Notes: a model not told the origin generated them from the sequence alone. Positions 21,706 to 34,149 are shown, counted from the first letter of the stretch. The stretch is DNA of 64,000 bases from Epiperipatus broadwayi (GCA_028023455.1 JAQFVV010006200.1:4193860-4257859), one strand, 5' to 3'. Made by a program: numbers and translations.

Positions 21706-23649
21706 CTGAAAGAGATCTTCATTTGATGCTACCCCCCCTCCCCAAGTAAGACCTAAACTTTTACATTTTTCTTTTGAATTTATTTAGATCATTGTAATGT
21801 GAATAAAACTGACAAACTTTCCAAGGTAAACTTAAAAAAAGTCACCATATAATTTTAGTTTCTAGGTAGAAAGATGGAAGTAGATGTTAAGATTATGCAC
21901 AGATTCTAAAGTGTTTCTGCTTTTAATAATTGAAATAGGAAATAAAAGTATTAGAAAAATTTTGTTTATGAATGCTTCATGAAATTGTAAAAATATGATG
22001 ACAAAATTAAAAGACCAACTAATATGTTTATCATCTCACTGGATGTATTACTACAAAATCTATTATTAGTGTTATAATATAATGAACCTACCCAAGGTAA
22101 TGCTTATGGACTCCTAGCTCTTAGCACTCATGTAATTTATATATTCACAAGTGTATTAAGGTAGGTAGTATAAATATAAAGGGGATTATTTTGAAATTTT
22201 GCAAATAATCCAAAAATTCTAACTACGCCATTGCCTATAACTGGAAAATGATATTTTCATTGGTTAAACGCATAAAATGAATGAATGGTAATGGATTGTC
22301 TAAAAAGGTATTTTATAATGAACTTAAGCACTATTTTTATGGAAAACAAGTAGAGCTCATTCATAGTATAAATATTATCACAAAGACATTTTTTGAAATG
22401 CAACATTGATTACTTTCATTAGGAAAATAGAATAGAATGGAATATAAAGAAGAACTACAATTAGATAAGATATTGAAATCATTTAGGAAGACAAGTTTGA
22501 TGTAGAAGAAGTTAAAATACAATATTGCAAAATATCAAATAAACAGAATGATAGTCCAGGATAATCTATATTTGGATGTATTCATGAATCAGTTTATGTA
22601 ATCATCACAAAACTATTCTCTGGTATACTATTATTATTTATCTTAGTTTTTTATATTACACACACACACACACACACGCACACACACACACCTGACTTTA
22701 CATAGTTAACTTATTTTCAAAATATACAGTCACACAAATTTTGTATTAGGAATAGTAATTCACTCTAGTCATTCCAACGCTATTTAATGTAAGTTTATTT
22801 AAAGTAATCAATAAACTCTAAATGGCAGTTCCACATTCAAATTACTACTTTTGGCTAAATTATATGAATGCAATTTATAACAAAATATCTTTAAATAAAA
22901 TTAAAATGTTGTAATAATTTTATATTCTGTTATATATGTTCTTACCATACTCATTGTATATAATCTTTTTTTTTATATATCCGCGCCGCAATTTTTTAAA
23001 CAAGTAGAAAAAATATTTCTTGCTAAAGTTCATTTATCTTTTTCACTTCCTTGTTCACCCAGTACAAATAGTCAGCCTAAAACGTTGCTAAAAGTTTATT
23101 TTTATTTCTCATTAATTTCTTCCTCTTACAAAACGGAACTAAACACATATCATTTGATAATGATAAACTATTCAGAACCAACTATACATCTAAAATACAA
23201 ACAAACATTGAACAACATATATTATGAGTAAATATAAAATTTATAATAGAAAATATTTTCATAGAATTTTAAATAAAATGTGGATTGAGCATTTTTGTTA
23301 AAAAGCAAATGATATAATATGCATCTATGTTATGTTATCTGCCCTATGTTAAATGAAATAATTACACCTGGTAAAATTATTACTTGAATGTTGAGGTTTG
23401 TAAGGAGTATTAACAGAAGTTTATAATTCAAAATATGTAAAACGTTTGAACTTCTACATAATGAAAACGGTTTTATTTTTTCTTTATGATATAGAATCAG
23501 CTGAGAGCACTTTCAATGAATTTCAATAGAATCATAGCTCTCACAGATAAATAATATATGCAACTCCATTGATACAGTCAGGTGATAATGCATGCATTTT
23601 ATTTAAATTAGTTATTCAAATGTTTCATTTATTAGATAACTGGATGCTG
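21706..23649. other. AT-rich unassigned sequence with (CA)n
   Basis: Contains a (CA)n microsatellite at about 22657-22692. A C-run phrase CCCCCCCTCCCC at about 21732 also occurs near 18725. Otherwise nothing recognised. Confidence 0.4.
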
Positions 23650-24440
23650 TTTTTTTCTTGTTAATTATATTTTTATTGTTAGTAGTAAACCTTGTTTCTC
23701 TAACCATTTTTTCTCTATCATCTTGCTCTACATAAACGAGATCTACTGACTGTGGGTCAAAAATGTAGCCACATTGCTGCTGTTCATGGTCCCAAAATAC
23801 AGACTTGTATTCAGGATTGTTTTTAATATGCCTATGTAAGTGTTTATGCTGTGCTAAAATAGTGGAGATATTTAGCTTTAGATTCCCATAGTATACAACT
23901 GAACAGTATGGGTTGCTGCATGGAATTTTATATACGATCTGATGCTACCTCTTTTCAAAATTTATCTTTGGTGTTATTGGTTAATTTAGCAAGATTGGAG
24001 AAGGAATATATGAAAATTAACATTAAATGTAGATGCACAGATTTTTTAATTTTGTTAGTCAGGTTAGGAATGTACAACAGCTAACCCATGGTTTAGTTTT
24101 AATTTGGGGTTTTACAGGTTGTCTTATATTTTTATAGAAATGTTTGACAATATTTTTCACAATATTTTTGTTATGGCTAATATTACATAGATCTTGATAA
24201 GGAAGCCTTTAAGTTCAACTAGTTTGTGGGCAAATGGTATTCTGGATAATGGAGGATCACACCTCTAATTTCTAGCGGTTTTACAATCATTTTGTCATTC
24301 AACTTATTTTTATTTCTTTGGATTAACATATCCAAAAATTTCAAGCCAAATGATTTATTTTCATGTTCAATGGTCTATGTTAAAGTAGATTCTTGTGCTA
24401 GTAAAGTTTATAAATGGTAGGTAGTTTTAAACTTCAAAAG
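23650..24440 (-). pseudogene. Penelope-like element: RT end and GIY-YIG domain
   Basis: On the minus strand, about 24290-24410 reads ENKSFGLKFLDMLIQRNKNK, the FLD block that ends PLE-type reverse transcriptases. After a decayed linker comes an uninterrupted ~81-codon frame (23920 down to 23678). This has CSNPYCSVVYYGNLKLN, the VYYG core of a GIY-YIG endonuclease preceded by a Cys pair, then AQHKHLHRHIKNN and FDPQSVDLVYVEQDD. The usual catalytic Arg is Ile (STILAQHK), so this endonuclease is predicted inactive. Upstream RT blocks are absent or unreadable. PLEs are known hosts of hammerhead ribozymes, relevant to the repeats here. Confidence 0.75.
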
Positions 24441-24772
24441 AGGTGCAGTTATTCTACAATTCTCATCACTTTTTGATCATTTGCTAAAAAACAAAAATAT
24501 GAACCATAAAAACAATATTATAATCTTATATGATAATGATGATATTTTGAATAAGATGGAGGAGTATTTTGATTACCATTTCAGTAATGATACAATTGAG
24601 ATGGAAGAATTTTGTTACCAGGTAAACACAAAAAGAAAAATGTTGAGAATAAAGACATGCTTTATACATTGCATTTATTCAATTAATCAAACAGGTTTAT
24701 TTATAGCAATGTTTGAAATTTAATTATATTGTTCATCAAAATATATATTAAAGAGTTTGTCATAATAGAATT
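24441..24772. other. Unassigned stretch
   Basis: Contains an open frame (24481-24723, starting MLKNKNMNHKNN) with no recognisable domain; low-complexity Asn/Ile content suggests chance. Confidence 0.35.
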
Positions 24773-24886
24773 AAAAAAAGTGTTATTGTCAAACATTGGT
24801 GGTCGAGTGGTCAGCACAGCTGCCTTACAAGCAGTTGTTCTGGGCTCACTTCCCGGCCGATGATATGAAAAAAAAAGTGTTATTGT
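24773..24886 (+). repeat. tRNA-derived SINE with 17-bp target duplication
   Basis: The body (24790-24867) carries an A-box TGGTCGAGTGG that fits TRGYNNARNGG and a B-box-like GGCTCACTTCC, ends in CGGCCGATGATATG and has an A9 tail. AAAAAAAGTGTTATTGT flanks both sides (24773-24789 and 24870-24886). The head GGTGGTCGAGTGGTCAGCAC with GCTGCCTTACAAGCAG is tRNA-like in length and fold. It is compact, with no separate body. Confidence 0.88.
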
Positions 24887-24914
24887 TGCTGGTGACAACT
24901 CTGAGACGATTAGA

Positions 24915-25320
24915 AAAAAAAATTGTTATTGAACAAGAATGTGCAGTATCTCCAGTCTTGTTTCCTTTTATATGATTAATAATTTTTGAAACATTTTATT
25001 AATATTTTCATGAGCAGGAAACAAGATGAGCCACAAATTTGATGATGGAAACCTTAATTTAAATTGATTCAAAGCAAAAATCAAGAATTTCAACTTCTTG
25101 AAATCTAGATTATATACGATAATGATTTTAATAATGTTTTTGACAAATGCAACCTATAAAGATTTTGATTTAATAACTATTTGTCAAAAAGCTTTTACCA
25201 ACTAATGAAAATATAGATCAATTTAAATATCTTGCTATCTTTTTGAATAAATATGTAGATTTAAGGTGTTAGAGCATAACATCTGCTGCAATAAGATGTC
25301 TAAAAGATAGGAATATTTAA
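24915..25320 (+). pseudogene. LINE reverse-transcriptase fragment (blocks 4-7)
   Basis: EQECAVSPVLFP (about 24929-24965) corresponds to RT block 4 (KQGCVxSPxLF). It is followed, across frameshifts, by a DGGLFNL-like phrase, KAKTKNF-like text, and ENIDQFKYLAIFLNK (about 25215-25260), which matches the FKYLG segment after the YADD box. The catalytic YADD itself is destroyed. Same lineage as 7.3-7.9 kb. Confidence 0.7.
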
Positions 25321-25384
25321 CCATGGTGTTTAATACATAATTTTTTTTTCTACAATACAGGTTTTTTCATACCTGCACTCCAAA

Positions 25385-25480
25385 TGTAATATATAGGGGG
25401 TTTGAACTCAGACTTTCACACAACCCTCACATGCTATCTCATACTGCTGACACACTTGATCACACACATGTCGAAAAGAT
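25385..25480 (-). repeat. Hammerhead repeat, partial (tail end only)
   Basis: Matches the distal arm (GTTTGAACTCAGACTTTCAC, then GTCGAAAAGATA) of the fold-back units on the minus strand. It stops before the ribozyme. Confidence 0.7.
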
Positions 25481-26125
25481 ACAGGAACTTAATTAACTGT
25501 ATATAACTTTGTTATTTTGCACAATTGTATGAAAGTAAGATAATAGAACATAAAGATATTAGATTTTTTAAAATTTAACTACGCCGTACAATTACTTCAA
25601 AATATAATGACAAGATCATAAGACCTATAATATATCCTTTCACTTTCTAAATGTGATGCTACAGAATATAATAATGTAAAGCACATCTTTGTTAAACTGG
25701 GGGTCATTTGTCTTTGTCAAATGTCTTTATTTATATGTTTTAAGAAAGTAAGTTAGAGTGAATGTTTTAACAATATCTTTTTTAAAAACATGATTTCGTG
25801 TTCGTCTCTTTGAGTTGGGACATTTCCATTGATAGTTTAACGTTGGATCATTTCTACCATCTATTTGATTTGTTAAACGTTTTTAGAAAAATTCAAAACT
25901 TTATTTTTTTTCCAATTATATTTAGAAGTTAAATAAATACTAACCGGTATGTTATTTCTAATACATGACTGCATTAGAAAAAATATAAAATTTGAATTTT
26001 TCTATAAACAGTTAAAAATTCAACTATAGTTGACATATAACTCCAAATACAGATTATTTTTTTCTAACGATATAGGTAAATTTGTAGCAATAATTAAATA
26101 GAAATAAACGTTTTAATGAAAATTT
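25481..26125. other. Unassigned sequence
   Basis: 25700-25745 (GGGTCATTTGTCTTTG, then TCTTTATTTATATG) resembles the arms next to the hammerheads at 63.1 and 63.5 kb. Otherwise nothing recognised. Confidence 0.4.
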
Positions 26126-26132
26126 TATAAGG

Positions 26133-26258
26133 TCGTATTTTTTTTTCTCATGGGTCATAGCATCGGCCAGGAAGCGAACCCGCTAACCCAGGACAACTGC
26201 TTGTAAGGCAGCCGTGATGACCTCTCGACCACCGACGCTTGACAGAGGTTGTAAATTT
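26133..26258 (-). repeat. tRNA-derived SINE, minus strand
   Basis: On the minus strand: GGTGGTCGAGAGGTCATCAC head, GCTGCCTTACAAGCAG, B-box GGGTTCGCTTCC, CGATGCTATGACCC, then a short A-tail. Flanks AGGTCGTA (left) and AGGTTGTA (right) look like an aged target duplication. Closest relative is the SINE at 24.8 kb. Confidence 0.8.
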
Positions 26259-29235
26259 TTTTATTAAAATAATCATATATGAAATAGTTTAATAAATAAA
26301 TATTACAAAAAAAGAATTTCACATACACTGCCTAAAACTTGTGGTGGGAAGAACAATATTATTAAAAAGAAATTAAAGAACTGAAAAATAGCTAAGTTAG
26401 ACATATTTCTAGAACAGATGATACTAGATTCACGGTTGAATTCCTAAACTGAATTTTTAACATTGTAAAAAAAAAACTCGGAGAGACCACGCATAAGATA
26501 GATTTATAAGAAAGCTTTTGAATAAATGTGTAGAAAAAACTTTACGAGTCAGAAAAATTTGAATACATTCAAAGCCATCTTCTTTCTGTAATGTATCAGT
26601 AAAAAATTTGAAGATGCTGGAATAAGATATGTAGTCTTATAAACACATTATTTTTTCTATTAGTTTAGTCACTACATATATATAAAAACATTTATATGAT
26701 TATAGAATAAATAAAAGCGCAGAAACAGTAAGACTTGTTTAAACTCATATAGTAAAAAGTAATAGAACGTGATTTAATTAATGCATATATAATCTCCTCC
26801 TTTCTCTTTTCTTAAAAAAATTTCCAACCACTTAACCAGTAGTTGGTTAAAAAATAAAAATATAATTATTGTTTACCTTAAACTTTAAAAATGTATATTT
26901 TGATTCGAATGAAGGGTACGTAATTATTTTAACCGCATTTCAATCTACGTCACGTTTAATATCCTGACGGCGCGATAAATCATTTTCAGAATGCGGAACT
27001 CAAGCAATCTTATTTAAATTTGATTTCCTTATCCCGAGGATCAATTTCTAATTACCGACTGTTAAAACTTATTCCGTATCTCGTTAAAAACTTAATAGAA
27101 AAAAAAAAACCTATATTAAATAGTAAGATATTTATCAATATTTTTAAAACTTTAATATAAAATTAAACAAGCTTAAAAGCCAATATTCTCATCCGCTGAG
27201 TTAATGTTAGATTGTTCAACTTTTTAAATAAATAATTGAATATATGCTTTTTATTAACGTAGCTGTTCTAATTCAATGAAAAATTGAAATGACTTAAGTG
27301 CATGTGTATAATATAATTATCAGCGTCGTCATTAGTAAATATTCATAAATATGTTGCTATTTTACTGCAGAAAGAGAGGAAAAAAACAGACAGAAGAGAA
27401 GGGATAGAAGAACAGAGTGTTAAAAGTGAGTTTTTCGATTTTACAGACAACTCTACCAAAAATAAATACGTTAACATATATCACATAGTTATTATTATTT
27501 TCTGTTTATTTAGTTCACCGCAAGATTATTTTCTAAACTTTTTCTCTAGCAAATTTTTCTACGTGGAAAATTTCAATATCTTGCCTAGTTGTAGTACTGT
27601 GTTGTATTTTATCGTGCAACCATATTTTTCAGAGAAAAATATTAGTATCGGACTTTTTTAGGGTGACTTTGAGATAATCCTTATCTTGTAATGAAGCTTA
27701 CTTTCTCCGTGAAAGCTATATTTGAATTCACTATAAAATTATTTTTTTTAGGAAATTTGTTACCATTGATTACTTTAGATTTAATATCATTATATTCAGC
27801 AAACAGAAGAACATATTGATTAGTCTTATAATCTTCCATTTTGTTTTCAAAATATGTATAATCTGTCATGTGATTATATTTATGGATCTTTATCAATTTG
27901 GCATTATCTCAGAACTCTTTTTTCTTTTCCCATCTTTTATTTTTTTCTGAAATTAGAATAACCATATTTATTTTCAGTGGCTGTTTAAGAGATATAGCAC
28001 ATAAAAAGCATACTGATTCTAAAACTGATTATGATATTTATAAACCATAATATTAGTTTTTCATCATAGATTTTATTTATTCATGATTTAATAACAAAAC
28101 TATGAAGAGCTATTGCTTTAAGATCACAGGTTCACAAAAAAAAAATTATGGTGAATTTTTCGTAAGTAGTAATTATTAAAATACTTATACACCAAAGAAT
28201 CTTTTAAAAAAATTAGATAAGGAAAATGAATTCATTATAAAACCCTTCACCAGGAATTAAGAGACTATATATTATAACATGTTCATCAAAATTCACCAAG
28301 GTTAATTCAGTTTATCTTAAAATCTTTTAACCTCTGTGTAAAAATATCTAATTACTGACTTCATAATCATCAATAGCATCAGAAAATAAAAATAATCAGC
28401 TGATTTTTACATCTTGAAAGTCAGTTTCAGAAAAGATTTTTACAATTTTACATATCGATGAAAGTATACTCGGACAGAGTGCAAATCATATTCTTATTTT
28501 TTTTTTTTGATATTTAATAAATAAAAACTCCAAATATTTTAAAGACATAAAAAATACATACATATTTATTACCCAGTCATCTGAATCATGAATTTTTTGG
28601 TAAATAAAAGCCAGACATTATCTTTTATATTTTTTTTCTTGATTTGCTCTCCAAGAAAAATAACTAGATATTTACTTTTTGATTAATACCAGATGGCTAT
28701 CTAGTTTAACTGCTAGCCGATTATAAAAAAAACAATAATAATTAAATAAGAAACTTTCTAAACTCTAGCATGGCATATGAATGCATTAACCACTGCCCCA
28801 TAATATGTTCTAAAAACTATTCATATTTTAATAAAAAATAATTATATGTTTAGTACTTGAAACAACATATGACATTGAACACCAAAATGGCAAATTACAC
28901 ATAACGGTTCCAATCAACTAATCCAAACTGATATATTTTTTATTCTAATTAATTGAGAATTGATATCAGAAACTTTTAACTTGTAAGCAAGCTTTTTTAT
29001 CGCTGCTCTTTCATATTTTTTAAGAGGAGCATTTCTGTTTTATATTTAAAGTAATGAGGGGTCTATATTTTCACTAAGATACAGCATCAGTACTAAGGGT
29101 ATAATATTGTAGGGGTCATGGAATAGAATGGAAAATAAAAATATATTGGAAATGGAAAAGTTAATGAAATGTCTAAAAGTAACAAAATAATAAATAAAAA
29201 TATAAATATTGGAATTTTTAAATACAAGTATTTTA
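26259..29235. other. AT-rich unassigned sequence
   Basis: Nearly 3 kb without a recognised element. The part around 26930-27420 is a little richer in G+C and CpG than its surroundings and could be single-copy DNA, but no exon, splice pattern or motif was seen. The small open frames at 27681-27896 and 29093-29287 (minus) are featureless. Confidence 0.4.
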
Positions 29236-29450
29236 ATATATTTTTAATCGAGATGTAATTAGAGAGGATTTGAACCCAGACTTTCAAAAAGATAAATAAT
29301 CTCCAACTGATGAGTGCTGGTTCAGCTCAATATATATATATCGAAGATCATTTTTGCATGCATGTGATTGTATGTATCAGTTGTAAAAGATGGAGTGGAT
29401 GACTAAAGGGAGCTTGAAAATCTGGGTTCAAATCCTCTCTAATTAAATAT
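29236..29450. repeat. Hammerhead repeat, inverted arms meeting at the ribozyme
   Basis: A minus arm (about 29240-29306, from AGAGAGGATTTGAACCC to AATCTCCAA) is directly joined to a plus-strand CTGATGAGTGCTGGTTCAG (29307 on) and the plus arm through GGGTTCAAATCCTCTC (to about 29440). The minus arm read in reverse begins TTGGAGATTATTTATC, the sequence just downstream of the hammerhead cleavage site. The GAAA box is degraded (CTCAA), so this copy is inactive. Confidence 0.75.
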
Positions 29451-29639
29451 TGAAATTCTAAATATGCAAGGAGAAAGAAAATTTGAGAAATAGAACTGGA
29501 ATGTATAATGAAAGATAAATTAAATTTAATAGTTATTGTTAAATTATATCTAAAAAACAACAAAAAAAAATAGTTTTGAGGATTGTCAGTGGGAAGGATT
29601 AAACAACAGATGACATATATATATAACGGGGGAAAATGA

Positions 29640-30900
29640 TTTTATTATAAAGAAAAATATAATTTTATAAGCTGCATGAAACAGGAGTGGATTCAGTTCT
29701 CTGGATAAGAAGAAAGTAAAGATTATAAGGGTAGTCTATATGGCCACAGATTAGAGGTGAAACATTTAAAATAAAATGATTTATAGACTAATGATAAAAG
29801 TTATTAATTTTATTTTTAATAAGATATGGCTATAATAATATTAAAAGATTTTAATGGACTTATAGAGGAAATAGACATTTAAAAAATGACTCTTAAAGCT
29901 ATTTGTAGAAAATATGTAGCCAATTTATTGAAGTAATATGATAATAATCTTATATGGTCATGAAATAATTAGAAATATAATATTAACTATGATTTAATAG
30001 GCAAAAAAGAAACTGAAATGATGCAAAAAAAGTATTTTTTTTATGCGTAAGAAAAATCATATTCATGTGAGTAACTTTTTTTTAACAGAATTTGGGGGAG
30101 GGGACAGATACAAAATAAAATAGGTTAAATAGTCTTAAAGCCATAAATGGGACTAAAGACAAATTTTAAAAAAGTATACAATTTTGATGGGGAAATGTTA
30201 ATTAATAATAGTATATTGGATAATGAAGATTAGTAAAATAAAGTTAGAGATGTTGCTGATAAATATTTGTTAGAAAGAAGAACATTTAAAAGGGATTTAT
30301 GTTTAATTTAGTTACTAGAAAAGAAAAACATAGTAAATGTAGAATAAGCAAAGATTGAAAATAAATAAACAAACTATTAGAGAATATAATTTAGACAAAA
30401 AAAAATAATAGGAAATTTTTTTGGAAATACACAAAATAAAGAAGCAAATCTGATGAAAAATTCAATTGGCAAATAAGAAGGCTAACCAATATATAGATAG
30501 GTGAGAAATAGAAAAATAAATAAATACTTACTTAAAAGAATTAGAATTTTAAATAAAGTAAAGAGAAGATTAAATGTTTAATTAATATTCAAATAATAAT
30601 TGAGGAAAAAACTGTAATTAGTAAAAAAAAAAAAAAGAGAGAATGGAAACTTTTAAACAGTTAAACAAAGAAGCTAGAAGTTTAGATGAAGTAACAGTGA
30701 AAATAGTTTAAAAATTAAAATAAAAGTTTTCAATTTTATTAGTGAATTGTTTTAATAGAATTATAAGTAGACATATTCCAAAGTATTAAAAAATTAGAAA
30801 AGATTATAAAGAAAATATAATAAAGATTTGCATAATTATAGACCAGTAGTAATAATATCAGTTGTGTACAAGTTTTTCTTGTACAAATAATACATTGTAC
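29640..30900 (+). pseudogene. LINE endonuclease-RT remnant
   Basis: LKDFNGLIEEIDI at about 29839-29879 matches the GDFN block of APE-type endonucleases of non-LTR retrotransposons (first G replaced). A Lys/Asn-rich, stop-riddled connector follows. Near the end KDLHNYRPVVIISVVYK (about 30823-30875) is RT block 1 (NYRPISLLxxxYK). The element breaks off there and abuts a hammerhead-repeat tail. Order and spacing fit a single decayed 5' part of a LINE; the palm catalytic blocks are missing. Confidence 0.75.
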
Positions 30901-30965
30901 GGGCTTAACACCTGCATTTATATATGTAATATAAGCAGGATTCGAACTCAGACTTTCCATGAAAA
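30901..30965 (-). repeat. Hammerhead repeat, short tail fragment
   Basis: The phrases GCAGGATTCGAACTCAGACTT and upstream ATATATGTAATATAAGC match the terminal part of the hammerhead unit on the minus strand. Confidence 0.55.
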
Positions 30966-32105
30966 TAATCATTAATCAAAAATCCTGGTTGCAGGCCTTT
31001 TTAAATTTGTGAATTTTTTGAATTTCAAGAATAGATTGTTTTAACCTCACTGGAAAGCTAAAAAATTATGCTAGAAATATAAACATTTTATTATTTATAG
31101 TTTTGTTAGTATATTAATTCATCTTTATAGGTATGCATTTATTTTATTACTAATAATTTAAAACTTAAAAAATATAATATATGCTTGCTTTTATATCAGT
31201 ATACAACTTTTTAAGGCAGTAATTAAAATAATAAGTCAAACATTTGTTTAAACTTTTACTAATTCTCTTTGTTTATTAACTCTCCATTTAAAATACAATT
31301 CAATTTTCTATTTAACAATTAGTGTAATCTTTTTTAAAGATTATTTGTGCAACTGTTGACATTTTAATAATGTATTTTATGTAATTTTTAAAAAATATTG
31401 TGTTTAAATAAAGAAAACTTTTGTGCATATTGTTAAGAAATAAAAATATTTTAAAACAATTGATGTATATATAAGAAGAAAACTTGTTTAACCTTATGGA
31501 TGATCAATTAGTAGTAATTGATAGTTTCTTAGCAACATCAAAAGTTAAAAGTTATTCCTGTTTACATGGATATAGCCATCAAAACATCATATGACCACCA
31601 GCACATCTTGCATCCATTGACTATGAAGAGTTGTACTTGCTGTCACTACTTTATGGAGAGTTTGTTACTGTTACATGGATACAATCTCCTCATTTATATT
31701 CTTTATTATTATAACAATCCATGGAAATATTTAATTCAAGATATATATACACACATTTAAAAATATTACAAAATAATTTAAAAAATAATATTGTTTTTCA
31801 AATATTATGGATAATTAAAAATAAAGTAATAAAATATTACAAATTTATCATTAAAAATGTGCATTTTATTGCTTTAAAAAGTATATATCGATATAAAAGT
31901 AATATTATGATTGAATGCTTCTTTTTTCAAATTAAATGTGATTTATAATTAATAAATTACAACAGTGAATAATAAAAATAAAAATTACTTAGATTTTTTT
32001 TAGCTTCAGCAATCTATAAAGCTGTTATTGAAATTAATAATACATGAATGCATTTTTTTTTTTAAAAAAAAAATGACATTCTATCTATGGCCAAAACTGT
32101 ATCAA
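30966..32105. other. AT-rich unassigned sequence
   Basis: 31565-31680 carries weak echoes of hairpin family B (CATCCATTGACTATGAAG, CACTACTTTATGGAGAG) and may be a decayed copy. Nothing else. Confidence 0.4.
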
Positions 32106-32600
32106 AATTATAGTTTTTGTATGAAAATATAGGGAATTTGAACACAGACTTTCACAAATCCTTCAACTATCCACTCTATCTCATAGCACTGATACACATG
32201 ACCACACACATGTAGAAAAAAATAATAAGAATCAATATGTGTATTTCATGCTGAACCAGCACTCATCAGTTGGTCCAAATTATCATCTCCCACACACATA
32301 TATAATCAGTACTCAATTTATATTAAGATAGCAAATTTTCATACTTTAATAGACAGGCTTCAAACTACTTCAACCTCCAACTCTTCCGCTATCCATACTA
32401 TTGAAAATCTGATGATGGAAAGCCCAAATCCCATATGCATATTGGTGATTACTTATCTTTTCTACATGTGTGTGGTCATGTGTATCAATGGTATGAGATA
32501 ATGTAGATAGTTGAAGGGTGTGTTCAAATACCCTATATTTACAATTAAGCTTCAGGTATATGAAGAATACCCATATTTCAAATCTTAGCTTTTGTATGAA
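32106..32600. repeat. Hammerhead fold-back element (plus arm partly deleted)
   Basis: The minus arm 32130-32365 is complete and includes a well-kept hammerhead. After the spacer with CAACCTCCAACTCTTCCGC the plus arm resumes only from GCATATTGGTGATTACTTATC (32436), downstream of the ribozyme, and ends with the TATTTACAATTAAGC tail (about 32530-32590). Confidence 0.8.
32231..32274 (-). ncRNA. Type I hammerhead core (minus strand, 32.2 kb)
   Basis: On the minus strand: ACCAA, CTGATGA, stem II GTGCT/AGCAT with a GGTTC loop, GAAA, a T-A pair with 4-nt loop ACAC, TA, then TTGAT (one stem I mismatch). All core boxes are intact. The outer stem I helix is weaker than in other copies. Confidence 0.7.
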
Positions 32601-33165
32601 TAAATTCATCATCTACAAAAATTGAAAGCAAAACAAGTATCTCATAGAATACACTTAGAGAAAGAATTCAGAGGACAACAGCACCATTATGAAGATTGTT
32701 ACAAATTACGTTAGGAGAGACAATTATGCCATTAATTATAGGTTAGATAGAGTTATTGGACTAAGGCAGAAAACAGACCGGTAACTCATTGTAATTAGGC
32801 TCTCTAATTTATGAGTATTTATTAATTTTTTTTTAAATTTTGTTTGCAAATATCAAACTAATATAGTTATTGTAATGGATTAAAGATCATGTTCAAATAA
32901 TAAGTTTTTAAATAACAGATATTCAGACAAATAATTTTTTACCTGTATGTAATTATAAATACATATAAAGAAACACAGGTTATTAGAAAAAAATAATTAT
33001 ATTTTTGCACTGATTCAACTTAAAGATAAGAATTACAGATAAGACACAAAAGTTTATTTAACTTGTTTAGATATTGAAAAAGATTATGTTAAAGTGATTA
33101 GAGAATGTTTATAGTTTAAGAAAAATTATTGTGTATATATATATATTTAATTTATAACTTAATGT
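32601..33165. other. Unassigned stretch
   Basis: Nothing recognised. Confidence 0.3.
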
Positions 33166-33425
33166 AATTATAAGGGGACTTGAACTCGAACTTTCAAGCT
33201 CCCCACATCTATCCAATCCATCCCCTACAACCAATACACATTACCACACACATGTGAAAAAATATGATCTCCAATATACCAACTGATGAGTGCTAGTTCA
33301 GCATGAAATATGTACATTTGGATATCATTTATTTTTTCCTTGTGTGTGATAGTGTGCATCGGTTGTATGGGATGAATTGGATAGATGTGGGGAGCTTGAA
33401 GGTTCGAGTTCAAATTCCTTACAAT
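33166..33425. repeat. Hammerhead repeat, inverted arms meeting at the ribozyme
   Basis: The minus arm 33171-33277 (GGGGACTTGAACTCGAACTTT to CTCCAATAT) runs directly into ACCAACTGATGAG (33278) and the plus arm, which ends GGTTCGAGTTCAAATTCC (33402-33420). The hammerhead at 33278-33325 has intact CTGATGA and GAAA, but the cleavage dinucleotide is CA instead of TA. As at 29.3 kb, the symmetry centre lies within a few bases of the cleavage site. Confidence 0.75.
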
Positions 33426-33479
33426 TATATATATATATAATAGGTTATTATGAAATAAAGTAGCAACTGAGATGACAGG

Positions 33480-34149
33480 CAGAGTTGACTATTTTCATTT
33501 ATACTGCTTGTATCACTTTATGCAAATTATTAAGATTAAACATATGACATATCTAAACATAGATATAATGAAAAATACCAATTATCAGTCTTACTTTTTG
33601 CATAGATATGATTGTTTTTGCTAATGATAAAAAAGAGAATATTTTATTTAAGACATATACAGGAAAGAAGATAAAATTGAAAATAATAAGAAAAAATCTA
33701 AGACAATGATAATTAATAAATTAGAAAATAAAAAAATGAATGAAAAAAGAAAAAATATTTCAAGGAAGAAATGGAACAATACGTTTGTTTGGGGATTAAA
33801 ATTACTATTAAGATAAAAAGAACATTAGAATGGATATAGATTTGCTAATAAAAGTATATATAAAAAAGAATGGCTTAAAAAATAGCAGAGCTTACTATAG
33901 ATATAATGTAAATAGAATCATATGGAGAGAAGTGGCTCCACCTGGTGTCACTTATAGAAAATGCAGTTTACTATGCCTATGAATTATCAATAATTTTGAA
34001 TAAATATAAAGAAGGTATACTTTTGGAGAAAATGTGGATGCAAAATGAAACTATAAGAGGCACAGTGCATAGTTATTATTTCACATGAGAAATTCTGAGT
34101 ACAAATTATAAATATTTTGAAGATTATATAAAAAAAAACCACAACATAA
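33480..34149 (+). pseudogene. LINE RT fragment, 5' of the LTR insertion
   Basis: DMIVFANDKKENILF at about 33607-33651 matches the region after the catalytic DD (FADDMxxFA), with the first residues shifted out of frame. A thumb-like Lys-rich stretch and KxKTMIIN-like text follow. The LINE is cut at 34149 by the LTR element and continues at 40684. Confidence 0.65.

Noticed and set aside
24790-24867. True tRNA gene
   Set aside because: A and B boxes are present but the T-arm and acceptor stem do not pair as a functional tRNA, and a poly-A tail and target duplication identify a SINE.
26930-27420. Possible promoter or first exon of a host gene
   Set aside because: Only slightly higher G+C and a few CpGs; no open frame, TATA/initiator pairing or splice pattern strong enough to report.
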